7,392 bases of DNA from Treponema sp. UBA3870 (lineage in GTDB: Bacteria; Spirochaetota; Spirochaetia; Treponematales; Treponemataceae), in assembly GCA_002392275.1 (NCBI GenBank), contig DGGQ01000152.1, positions 1 through 7,392 of the forward strand, read 5' to 3'. This document shows, in pieces, positions 1-6,117 of this stretch. A program made the translations under genes and the position numbers. A model generated the notes under the pieces. It was not told the DNA's origin and ran no database searches. It saw nothing but the letters and a program-made list of their open reading frames with translations. Each line of letters opens with the position of its first letter. Position 1 is the first letter of the stretch.

Positions 1-2013
1 TCCGGGGACGAATCCTTCGGGCATTTCCATTTTTCCACCACCGCGGCCACCCCTTCTGTCGGCAGGGAAACCTTCCGTTCCATCCATTCCGCCCGCCATC
101 CGGTTTCCGTTGAATCCACCGGCTCCGCCAAATCCACCGAAAGCACCAGCCACATCGGAATCAATGTAGACCGTATTGCCTGTGTCCGTCGAAATCCCCG
201 TGACAGATTCCGTTCCACCGCTTACAGTCGGGAGCGCAGTGTAAAGATTGTGGAACCTTGTGCCCCCGCTAACAGACACGCCTGTCTTTACGCTGTAAGT
301 TTTTCCAGCCTCAATGTTCGGTGAGGAAAGAACCACGGTTGAACTTACGCTGGAAGGAAGGGTGTACACGAACACCGCTTTTCCGTCCGAATCAACAAGA
401 GCCATGGTCGTACCCGCATCCCCGCACTTGGAGCCAGGCAGCACCACAACGGACTGATTTCCATTTGACGGCGCTGTATAATTGTCGCTTCCAAGACCAA
501 CCAGAAGACCGCCGTTCACAGTGAAAGGCTTTTCGTCGCAGTCAAACGCACACTCGGGCACGCTAAGACCAAGAGCAACCACGGTCCCCCCGTTGATTGT
601 GATTCCCCTGTCACCGTTTGCATCAACCGCATCGTTTTTGGAACTGTAGGCATAAACCGCACCACCGTTCACTGTAATATTTCCGCCAGCGTTCAGAGCA
701 TCGTCGGTGCAGCTCAAAGTTATCGTACCCGCATTGATTGTGAGGTTCCCCTTGGCCTCGATTCCCTCTGGAGAGCAGCTTGGGTCGTCATCGGTCTGTC
801 CCTCGTAAGGCTCCCCCGTAGTCTTGATATTGATAATTCCGCCGTTTATCTCCACATACGGATTCGGGGTGGAGGCATCCGTTCCCGAAAGAAGATTTCC
901 GCAGAGGAGGGACTTGTTCTTTGTCTCCGTGTATTCCGCATTTCCGATAACCGACTTTGCAGATTTCCAGTGCGCCGTAATTCCCTTGGCCACAGTGTTG
1001 ATTGAAATCTCCCCACCGTTGATTATCACAAATCCAGCTCCCGCAGTATACTCAACAGTCTTGTCATCGTCGTCGGCATCCTCGCCCTCAACCTTGATTC
1101 CAACGCTCTCGTCATCCTCAATGGTTCCGTTACCGTTCAGAGATATTTTTCCGCCGTCAACAATCACAGCGTTCAGAGCCCTTATGCAGTCACGACCGCT
1201 CGTACCTTCCATGCTGACATTCAAATCCAGACCCGTAATCCTCACGTAGTCCTTCGAGTAGACCGCATGCTTGTACCCCTTGTTCACAACATCCAGAGTG
1301 CCACCAGATGTCACCGAAGATTCCCCTGTAAAAATCAGAGCGCCCTTTGAATAGATTGAGCCTTTCTTGTCGTCATACATGGTTCCGTCCTGATTCAGAA
1401 CACGCGTGTCGCAGATTGAATTGACGGTTCCCTCCGGCACAACGATGAACGTGCGTTTTTCGGAACTAAACCTGAGCGCAGGCCCCGCCCCACCGTCGCT
1501 TGTTATTTCCACATTGTCAAGCACTACAGCCGCGTCCGCATTTTTGTTTTTGATGAACACGGTCCCGCTGAAATTTCCGCTCAAAACATACTTGATTTTC
1601 CCATCGCCCTTATACTGAATCTCCACTCCCCTCGCGCTCTCGTCATCAAGGGAATTGTCAACGGCCTTTATGGAAACCTCCGAATCCGTAACGCCCGAAA
1701 AATCCGAAGTCCACACCGTTCCGTCAAAAGAAATAGAAACAGTTCCGTCCGCCGCAAAGTTTTCATACAAATCCTCGGCAACAAAACCCGAAGCCGAAGC
1801 GACCGTCGAATCCACATAGTCGGTTGTGCTTCCGTCGTCCACAATCTCCACACCCTGACCAAAGCCGCCAGAAAATCCACCGGGACCACCAAATCCACCG
1901 GAACCTTCGCCCTGCCCCTCCGAAACTTTAACCTCGGAGCAAGATGTCATGCCCCCCGCAAAGGATACAAAAAGAGCCAACGAAGCCGCTATACCAAAAA
2001 AAGTTTTTCTCAT
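1..2013 (-). CDS. Cthe_2159-like carbohydrate-binding beta-helix lipoprotein (C-terminus beyond window)
   Basis: The minus-strand frame is open for 671 codons from ATG at 2013 to the left edge, so the protein is incomplete. An AAGGAG ribosome site at 2020-2025, 6 nt before the ATG, fixes the start. Residues 1-24 form a signal peptide, with a relaxed lipobox (Met-Thr-Ser-Cys, Cys25) of the kind spirochaetes tolerate, so an envelope-anchored lipoprotein is inferred. A Gly/Phe-rich linker covers residues 35-54. From about residue 130 to 510 there are repeated turns of the type I/V-N-G-G followed by a short beta strand (near 286, 331, 389, 426, 448, 473 and 499). This spacing is typical of right-handed parallel beta-helices and of the Cthe_2159 family, whose founding member binds cellulose and pectin-type polysaccharide. 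A second Gly/Arg-rich segment lies at about 624-660. The ligand is not shown by the sequence; a plant-polysaccharide role is inference. The gene diverges from ilvD. I saw no convincing -35/-10 pair for it. Confidence 0.8.
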   Translation of the reverse strand, partial: MRKTFFGIAASLALFVSFAGGMTSCSEVKVSEGQGEGSGGFGGPGGFSGGFGQGVEIVDDGSTTDYVDSTVASASGFVAEDLYENFAADGTVSISFDGTVWTSDFSGVTDSEVSIKAVDNSLDDESARGVEIQYKGDGKIKYVLSGNFSGTVFIKNKNADAAVVLDNVEITSDGGAGPALRFSSEKRTFIVVPEGTVNSICDTRVLNQDGTMYDDKKGSIYSKGALIFTGESSVTSGGTLDVVNKGYKHAVYSKDYVRITGLDLNVSMEGTSGRDCIRALNAVIVDGGKISLNGNGTIEDDESVGIKVEGEDADDDDKTVEYTAGAGFVIINGGEISINTVAKGITAHWKSAKSVIGNAEYTETKNKSLLCGNLLSGTDASTPNPYVEINGGIINIKTTGEPYEGQTDDDPSCSPEGIEAKGNLTINAGTITLSCTDDALNAGGNITVNGGAVYAYSSKNDAVDANGDRGITINGGTVVALGLSVPECAFDCDEKPFTVNGGLLVGLGSDNYTAPSNGNQSVVVLPGSKCGDAGTTMALVDSDGKAVFVYTLPSSVSSTVVLSSPNIEAGKTYSVKTGVSVSGGTRFHNLYTALPTVSGGTESVTGISTDTGNTVYIDSDVAGAFGGFGGAGGFNGNRMAGGMDGTEGFPADRRGGRGGGKMEMPEGFVPG

Positions 2014-2394
2014 GCCAGTCTCCTTGAAAAAAGTTTTGGCGCGAACCAAGTCCCGCCTTCTGATGACAAATATAAACCAAAACGCCCCCTCCATCTTGAG
2101 CGGCAGTTAAGAGAAAAATAAGTGAATTCTTAGAAAAGGCAAGAGTTGATTTCTGGACGACATCCGTCTATTCTCCCGGCACCCACACCCCGGCATTTTG
2201 CGCAAACATATATAACCGGCTTTCCGGGGTTCCGGCATTCGCCTACATTACTTCGTAAGCCGCAGGCGGCCCCCTCCAATCCGGCGTAGAGTGCGAACGA
2301 AAAACTGTAGGCATAATTTTTAATCGCCATGCAATTTTCTACATCAAATGCTTTTCGGCAAGTTTTTTTCAAAAGTGACCAATCAGCCACATTC
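2014..2394. other. Intergenic region with GC-rich hairpin block at about 2155-2310
   Basis: This stretch separates two divergent genes. AT-rich flanks enclose a GC-rich block at about 2155-2310. Within it, ACCCCGG (2187-2193) pairs with CCGGGGT (2224-2230) across a 30-nt loop, which itself contains the perfect palindrome TTTGCGCAAA (2197-2206). Two adjacent small hairpins follow at 2248-2270: TTAC/GTAA with loop TTC, then GCCG/CGGC with loop CAGG. CCGGCATT occurs twice (2191-2198 and 2232-2239, approximately). A minus-strand ORF crosses the block but has no ribosome site. I cannot assign the block to a known RNA or repeat family; a dispersed structured repeat or a decayed gene are both possible. 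Confidence 0.4.
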
Positions 2395-2423
2395 TTGAAA
2401 TCCCCGTACAATAATGGTAAAAT
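2395..2423 (+). promoter_or_regulatory. Sigma-70-type promoter of ilvD
   Basis: TTGAAA at 2395-2400 and TAAAAT at 2418-2423 are separated by exactly 17 nt. This matches housekeeping promoter consensus well and would start transcription about 30 nt before the ilvD ATG. That leader is too short for an attenuator or a T-box. A GAGGT ribosome site lies at 2451-2455. Confidence 0.7.
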
Positions 2424-2435
2424 ATCTTCCATTAT
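2411..2435. promoter_or_regulatory. Candidate operator: inverted repeat bracketing the ilvD -10 box
   Basis: ATAATGG (2411-2417) and CCATTAT (2429-2435) form a perfect 7-bp inverted repeat around an 11-nt centre. The centre begins with the -10 hexamer itself, so a dimeric repressor bound here would block promoter opening. The repeat is seen directly; the operator role and any regulator are inferred. It is AT-rich, so chance is a real alternative. Confidence 0.35.
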
Positions 2436-2460
2436 ATTTTCTATTATTACGAGGTAAATC

Positions 2461-4152
2461 ATGGCCAAGCGATCAGACAACGCAACAAAAGGTGTCGCAC
2501 GCGCTCCCCACCGCTCTCTTTTCTACGCGATGGGCTATACCGATGAGGAACTGGAACGTCCGCTCGTGGGCGTTTGCTGTGCCAAGAACGAAATCATTCC
2601 CGGACACTTTATGCTGGACAAGATTTCGGAAGCTGTCAAGGCAGGAATCCGCATGGCAGGTGGAACTCCAATCGAATTCCCGGCAATAGGTGTATGCGAC
2701 GGAATCGCAATGGGACACGAGGGCATGAAGTATTCCCTTGTTACCCGCGAGCTGATTGCAGACAGCGTTGAGTGCATGGTAACGGCACACCAGTTCGATG
2801 CGCTTGTCATGATTCCAAACTGCGACAAGATTGTTCCTGGCATGTTGATGGCCGCCGCACGTCTTGACCTCCCGACAGTTTTTGTTTCCGGTGGAGCAAT
2901 GATGCCGGGACATCTTCCAAGCCATGAGGACGGAAATCCATATTCCGACAAAAATCTTTCGCTCACCGACATGTTCGAGGGAGTCGGAGCCGTCGCAAGC
3001 GGAAAAATCACCGAGTCACAGCTCAAGGAGATGGAGCACATTGCATGTCCTGGATGCGGATCCTGCTCAGGAATGTTCACCGCAAACAGCATGAACTGCC
3101 TAACCGAAGTCCTTGGCCTTGGTCTTCCAGGAAACGGAACAATTCCGGCAGTAACGGGGGCAAGGCTTTCACTTGCCAAACATGCGGGAATGGCCGTAAT
3201 GGATTTGTACAAAAAGGGAATCACAGCGCGCCAGATGATGACAGCCGACAATTTCAGAAACGCTCTTGCAGCTGACATGGCTCTCGGATGTTCTTCAAAC
3301 ACAATGCTCCATGTTCCTGCAATCATGCACGAGGCTGGACTCACTCTCGACCTGCATGAGGTAAACGAAATCTCGGAGCGCACACCGAACCTCTGCCATC
3401 TTGCGCCGGCAGGACACACATTCATCTGCGAACTGAACGATGCGGGTGGAGTTCAGGCTGTGCTTGCGGAGCTTGCAAAGAAAAACCTGATTAAGACCGA
3501 CCTGATTACCGCAACTGGAAAAACGATTGCCGAAAACATAAAGGGTGTGAAAAACCGCAACCCAGAAATTCTCCGCCCGATTGAAAATCCATTCTCACCA
3601 AACGGCGGAATCGCAATACTTTTCGGAAACCTTGCGCCAAACGGAACAGTTGTAAAAAGAAGCGCATGTGCAAAAGAACTCATGCTGCACACAGGTCCCG
3701 CGCGTGTATTCGATGACGAAAGCGAAGCCATGGATGCCGTACAGAAACGTGAGATTAAACCGGGCGATGTAGTAGTAATCCGCTACGAAGGACCAAAGGG
3801 TGGACCTGGAATGAGGGAAATGCTTGCCGTAACAGCAGCACTCGCAGGCCAGGGCTTGGACAAGCAGGTTGCATTGATTACAGACGGAAGATTCAGCGGT
3901 GCAACCCGTGGTGCCTCACTTGGACACTGCTCACCCGAAGCCGCCGATGGTGGACCGATTGCGCTTGTTCAGGAAGGCGACAAGATTACGCTCGACATCA
4001 ACAACTACAAGATTCACCTTGAGGTAAGCAACGAGGAACTTGCAAAGAGAAAAGCCGCATGGAAAGCCCCCGCACCAAAAGTGACAAAAGGCTACCTCGC
4101 CCGCTACGCCAAACTGGTCTCTTCTGCCGACAAAGGTGCAATACTTCAATAA
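2461..4152 (+). CDS. ilvD: Dihydroxy-acid dehydratase
   Basis: A complete 563-residue protein, the usual length for IlvD. The enzyme dehydrates 2,3-dihydroxy-3-methylbutanoate and 2,3-dihydroxy-3-methylpentanoate to the 2-oxo acids in cytosolic valine and isoleucine synthesis (and so also leucine and pantothenate). Visible family motifs include Asn-Cys-Asp-Lys at 120-123 (a cluster cysteine plus Mg-binding and likely carbamylated lysine residues, by homology), the Cys-rich CPGCGSCSGMFTANSMN block starting at 196, and GRFSG at 477-480 carrying the conserved serine (Ser479). The early motif reads Pro-Gly-His at 47-49, as in the E. coli enzyme, instead of the Pro-Cys-Asn of the [2Fe-2S] type; an oxygen-labile [4Fe-4S]-like cluster is therefore more likely (inference). 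The start is supported by GAGGT 5 nt upstream and a strong promoter. No other ilv or leu gene is adjacent, so it appears to be transcribed alone. Confidence 0.97.
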   Translation: MAKRSDNATKGVARAPHRSLFYAMGYTDEELERPLVGVCCAKNEIIPGHFMLDKISEAVKAGIRMAGGTPIEFPAIGVCDGIAMGHEGMKYSLVTRELIADSVECMVTAHQFDALVMIPNCDKIVPGMLMAAARLDLPTVFVSGGAMMPGHLPSHEDGNPYSDKNLSLTDMFEGVGAVASGKITESQLKEMEHIACPGCGSCSGMFTANSMNCLTEVLGLGLPGNGTIPAVTGARLSLAKHAGMAVMDLYKKGITARQMMTADNFRNALAADMALGCSSNTMLHVPAIMHEAGLTLDLHEVNEISERTPNLCHLAPAGHTFICELNDAGGVQAVLAELAKKNLIKTDLITATGKTIAENIKGVKNRNPEILRPIENPFSPNGGIAILFGNLAPNGTVVKRSACAKELMLHTGPARVFDDESEAMDAVQKREIKPGDVVVIRYEGPKGGPGMREMLAVTAALAGQGLDKQVALITDGRFSGATRGASLGHCSPEAADGGPIALVQEGDKITLDINNYKIHLEVSNEELAKRKAAWKAPAPKVTKGYLARYAKLVSSADKGAILQ

Positions 4153-4161
4153 ATAGTCGTG

Positions 4162-4202
4162 CCAGTTTGCGAGAGCAAACTGGTAAGCAAGCGCAAGCTT
4201 GC
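4162..4202. repeat. Tandem hairpins with GNRA-type loops after ilvD
   Basis: Starting 9 nt after the ilvD stop, CCAGTTTGC (4162-4170) and GCAAACTGG (4175-4183) form a perfect 9-bp stem closed by the tetraloop GAGA. Three bases later GCAAGC (4187-4192) and GCTTGC (4197-4202) form a 6-bp stem closed by GCAA. Both loops fit the very stable GNRA class. No T-tract follows, so this is not a normal terminator. It may be a palindromic repeat element, an mRNA 3'-end stabiliser, or an insertion; it sits exactly between the two copies of the ilvD tail. Confidence 0.6.
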
Positions 4203-4207
4203 GACCT

Positions 4208-4231
4208 GATAAAGGTGCTATTTTACAGTAA
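4208..4231 (+). pseudogene. Duplicate 3' tail of an ilvD allele (DKGAILQ plus stop)
   Basis: Read in frame, this 24-nt stretch encodes Asp-Lys-Gly-Ala-Ile-Leu-Gln-stop, identical to the last seven residues and stop of the intact ilvD gene at 4129-4152, 79 nt upstream. The two copies differ at six bases and every difference is synonymous: GAC/GAT, GCA/GCT, ATA/ATT, CTT/TTA (two changes) and CAA/CAG. Match by chance so near the gene end is very unlikely. Homology stops abruptly upstream, at the double hairpin. It looks like the leftover end of a second or earlier ilvD allele. Confidence 0.75.
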
Positions 4232-4248
4232 ACAAAATCAAGCGCATC

Positions 4249-4287
4249 AGCATGGAAATGTTTTTTGGACATTTCCTGCTTTGTTTT
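4249..4287 (+). terminator. Intrinsic terminator of ilvD
   Basis: AGCA then GGAAATGT (4249-4261, one bulged T at 4253) pairs with ACATTTCC then TGCT (4269-4280), giving a 12-bp stem with loop TTTTTGG, followed by a T-rich tract (TTGTTTT, 4281-4287). It lies about 100 nt after the ilvD stop, beyond the duplicated tail. Confidence 0.7.
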
Positions 4288-4292
4288 AGTGC

Positions 4293-4328
4293 AAAAAAAA
4301 TCCCGGAGAACAAAAGTCCTTCGGGATT
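4293..4328 (-). terminator. Intrinsic terminator of the small lipoprotein gene
   Basis: AATCCCGGAG (4299-4308) pairs with CTTCGGGATT (4319-4328), a 10-bp stem with one G-T pair and a 10-nt loop. Read on the minus strand it is followed by eight Ts (A-run 4293-4300, two of them inside the stem). It sits 19 nt beyond the lipoprotein stop and back to back with the ilvD terminator. Confidence 0.8.
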
Positions 4329-4346
4329 CTTCATCTTCAAAAAAAA

Positions 4347-4763
4347 CTATTTTCTTTCGTAAACCACGTCATCACCAAAACTGTCTTTTATGGTCAGCTT
4401 GTTTCCAGAAATGCTATAGTCATATTTTGAAGCATCAGTGAAACCATCGTAAAGGATTTCGACGGATTTTCCGTCATCCTTGTACGTGAAGGTCATGGTC
4501 AAGTCTGCAGCATAGGAGCCTGTTCCGTCAGCATTGAACGTATAGACATACGGCTCGCCAGGATACTTCCATTCGCCCACAAGCGTGTATTTTTCTTCCG
4601 GCTCTTTCTTGGTTTCAGAAGATTTCGCGCTTTCCGTTGATTTTTCGCTTACAACAGCTTTCTCGCTTCCAGAAGACTTTTTCTTGTCTCCGCAGCCAGT
4701 GAGCATTGTTCCAGCCGCAAAAAGCATAGCCGCAAGTGCCATAAGACCAACAATTTTTTTCAT
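4347..4763 (-). CDS. Small lipoprotein with a lipocalin-like / DUF5640-like C-terminal domain
   Basis: A 138-residue protein starting at ATG 4763, chosen over the longer in-frame ATG at 4844 because GGAGG lies 7 nt upstream (4771-4775) and the signal peptide then begins properly with Met-Lys-Lys. The lipobox Leu-Thr-Gly-Cys ends at Cys24, so the mature protein is probably lipid-anchored in the envelope. Residues 25-57 are a Ser/Lys/Glu-rich spacer. The C-terminal part (about 58-138) has the pattern Val-Gly-Glu-Trp, then Tyr-x-Phe-Asn-x-Asp-Gly-Thr-Gly-x-Tyr, then Tyr-x-Ile-Ser-Gly-Asn-x-Leu-Thr-Ile. This is typical of small one-domain beta-barrel folds described as lipocalin-like or DUF5640. 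Function is unknown. It has its own promoter and terminator. Confidence 0.85.
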   Translation of the reverse strand: MKKIVGLMALAAMLFAAGTMLTGCGDKKKSSGSEKAVVSEKSTESAKSSETKKEPEEKYTLVGEWKYPGEPYVYTFNADGTGSYAADLTMTFTYKDDGKSVEILYDGFTDASKYDYSISGNKLTIKDSFGDDVVYERK

Positions 4764-4788
4764 ATAAACACCTCCATAAATTTGCTTA

Positions 4789-4817
4789 AAATTACACAAA
4801 ATCATATCAAAAGTCAA
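4789..4817 (-). promoter_or_regulatory. Promoter of the small lipoprotein gene
   Basis: On the minus strand TTGACT (4812-4817) is followed after 17 nt by TAATTT (4789-4794), giving a leader of about 20 nt before the ATG at 4763. The -35 is strong and the -10 only fair. Confidence 0.5.
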
Positions 4818-4851
4818 TACACTGCTTTTACCTACAATTTCCAAGAAAAAA

Positions 4852-4894
4852 GTGCTGATTGTGTGCTGATTTTTTTTCTACACTTGTGCTGATT
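4852..4894. repeat. Three direct copies of GTGCTGATT
   Basis: GTGCTGATT occurs at 4852-4860, 4863-4871 and 4886-4894, at intervals of 11 and 23 nt, which is about one and two helical turns. The copies lie just upstream of the lipoprotein promoter and at the broken start of the plus-strand gene remnant. They could be regulator sites or the scar of a rearrangement. Confidence 0.5.
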
Positions 4895-5420
4895 CCGTGC
4901 AGCATCAAATGAACAAGCCGACCATTTCAAAAAATTTGAAGACAATGCGCTTCCCCTGAAACTTGAGGGATGCACGGTTGAAAAATTCGAGGCGGAATCA
5001 AAGGTTGCCCTGAAAGTTGACACCGGGAACAAAAAATCAACAATCGAGGAAATCAAACTCAAGGACGGAGCGGAGGATTTTACATTCATAGAAATTGACA
5101 AAGCCGACAAACCCGAAACAAGTGAAAACGAAGCAACAGCGACGTCCGATAAAACAAAGGTAAAAAAACTGAGCATTGAATACAGCGACAAAACAAATGA
5201 GTCCGAGAAGATTAATCTTATCGGTGGAACATTTGATGATGTCAGTCCTGCAAACAATTTCAGCGGCGAAATTGACTTCAAATACGACAAGGAATTTACC
5301 GACCAGCTGAATTTCAACGGCAAGGACAGTTTCCTTAATGACACAAAAATCAAGGAAAAGGATATCGGAGTTGCGGAAAAAACCAGACGGGCGAAAATGA
5401 AAAAACGCACAGGGCGATGA
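4893..5420 (+). pseudogene. Start-less remnant of an unknown Lys/Glu/Asp-rich protein
   Basis: The frame is open for 175 codons between a TGA at 4890-4892 and the TGA at 5418-5420, but it has no ATG, GTG or TTG start except one ATG near its end. The product begins as Ala-Ala-Ser-Asn-Glu-Gln and is hydrophilic and rich in Lys, Asp and Glu, with alternating hydrophobic strands such as LKLEGCTVEKFEAESK and KKLSIEYSDK. No family was recognised; an extracellular beta-rich protein is a guess. Codon use looks like that of a real gene, and the antisense ORF here has the Ser/Leu/Phe-rich composition of a shadow. The last residues (about 160-175, basic) may read past a junction into unrelated sequence. 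The 5' end seems deleted. Confidence 0.5.
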
Positions 5421-5505
5421 ATCCGGTCAGGCAGTAGGTAATCACGCCATTGAACGGCTGATGAAGAATATAAAAATTGTACACGCCCAAAGTGAGCCTT
5501 GAAAA
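5377..5505 (-). pseudogene. Possible C-terminal fragment of a membrane protein (acyltransferase-3-like?)
   Basis: In one minus-strand frame, this stretch reads LTLGVYNFYILHQPFNGVI followed by a hydrophobic helix ending in SFSPVWFF. The Tyr-x-x-Tyr-Ile-Leu-His-Gln-Pro pattern before a transmembrane helix is reminiscent of the last part of acyltransferase family 3 membrane proteins. There is no start of its own and the frame overlaps the tail of the plus-strand remnant, so only one of the two can be genuine in the overlap. The assignment is weak. Confidence 0.25.
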
Positions 5506-5554
5506 AAAATTTATAGCATGGCTTTTTGGAATTTGGCAAACAATTTTTCCAGTC

Positions 5555-6010
5555 TCAGACAAGCTCCAGAACCATCCCCGCGCTATTGGCAGCAAATCCA
5601 AGGCTCTCATAAAGCTGTCGGCCATCAACTGTCGCGTCAAGGCTGATTTCGGTGCATCCCCTTTTTTTTGCCTCGTCAATCAGAAGGAGGACCATTTTTT
5701 TTGCAATCCCCTGCCGTCTGTGGTCGGACCTTGTGTATACGTTCATTAGATGCGCCCTCTTCCCGGTCGGATGGTCGTATGTCGGCATTATTGTGACATA
5801 GGAGATTGACGCGCATCCAACAGCAGTGCTTCCGTCCATCGCAAGAACCGTCGTCTGGTCGCCATTAAGAAAATACCCGCGCGAACAGTCCACAAGAATT
5901 TTATCAAAATCCTCCGCAGCGTCCATTCCGTTCACAATCCTGAGCATCTCCAACCTGATTGACATGAGCGTTTCAATATCTGACTCGCTAGCCTTGATGA
6001 TTTCTACCAT
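5555..6010 (-). CDS. GNAT family N-acetyltransferase
   Basis: A 151-residue protein, the usual size of a single-domain GNAT enzyme, which transfers an acetyl group from acetyl-CoA to an amine. The acetyl-CoA-binding motif A is clear: a beta strand ending Asn-Val-Tyr-Thr, then Arg-Arg-Gln-Gly-Ile-Ala, followed by a helix. The C-terminal motif B ends in LYESLGF, typical of the family. The acceptor cannot be told from the sequence. ATG at 6010 is preferred over the upstream in-frame ATGs because AAGGA lies 7 nt before it (6018-6022) and the family N-terminus (VEIIKASESDIETL) begins there; the longer start would lie upstream of the predicted transcript. The gene has a strong promoter of its own and no clear terminator after its stop. 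Confidence 0.9.
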   Translation of the reverse strand: MVEIIKASESDIETLMSIRLEMLRIVNGMDAAEDFDKILVDCSRGYFLNGDQTTVLAMDGSTAVGCASISYVTIMPTYDHPTGKRAHLMNVYTRSDHRRQGIAKKMVLLLIDEAKKRGCTEISLDATVDGRQLYESLGFAANSAGMVLELV

Positions 6011-6068
6011 TATCGTTTCCTTCCAAAAAATTTTGCCATCCATACCTGGACGCACAATTTCAATGCAC

Positions 6069-6097
6069 ATTATAAAAAAAGACCGCCCCCAGTTCAA
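6069..6097 (-). promoter_or_regulatory. GNAT gene promoter embedded in the upstream terminator
   Basis: On the minus strand TTGAAC (6092-6097) is followed, after exactly 17 nt, by a perfect TATAAT (6069-6074). The -35 box falls in the loop of the terminator of the FliL-like gene, the spacer is made of the terminator's second stem arm and T-tract, and the -10 shares its first T with that tract. The leader to the GNAT ATG would be about 50 nt. Confidence 0.6.
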
Positions 6098-6111
6098 CAA
6101 GGACGGTCTTT
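6074..6111 (-). terminator. Intrinsic terminator of the FliL-like gene
   Basis: AAAGACCG (6078-6085) pairs with CGGTCTTT (6104-6111), an 8-bp stem, and on the minus strand a tract of seven Ts (A-run 6074-6080, including three stem bases) follows. It lies 7 nt after the stop of the upstream gene. Confidence 0.8.
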
Positions 6112-6117
6112 CAAAAA

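Noticed and set aside
824..1249. Plus-strand ORFs within the first 2 kb
   Set aside because: They lie opposite a 671-codon open frame with signal peptide and beta-helix repeats.
2424..2460. T-box or leader-peptide attenuator before ilvD
   Set aside because: Only about 30 nt separate the predicted transcript start from the ATG, with no hairpin plus T-tract and no run of Val, Leu or Ile codons.
2130..2480. 116-residue minus-strand ORF
   Set aside because: No ribosome site at either possible start, and it overlaps the ilvD promoter and start. The Cys-x-x-Cys stretch is noted as a finding only.
2535..3425. 296-residue minus-strand ORF
   Set aside because: Antisense shadow of ilvD, which has full family motifs in the other strand.
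4162..4202. ilvD terminator at the double hairpin
   Set aside because: No T-tract follows either stem on either strand; the better terminator is at 4249-4287.
4832..5539. 235-residue minus-strand ORF, Ser/Leu/Phe-rich
   Set aside because: The composition is what antisense to a Lys/Glu/Asp-rich coding frame gives; it has no signal or ribosome site.
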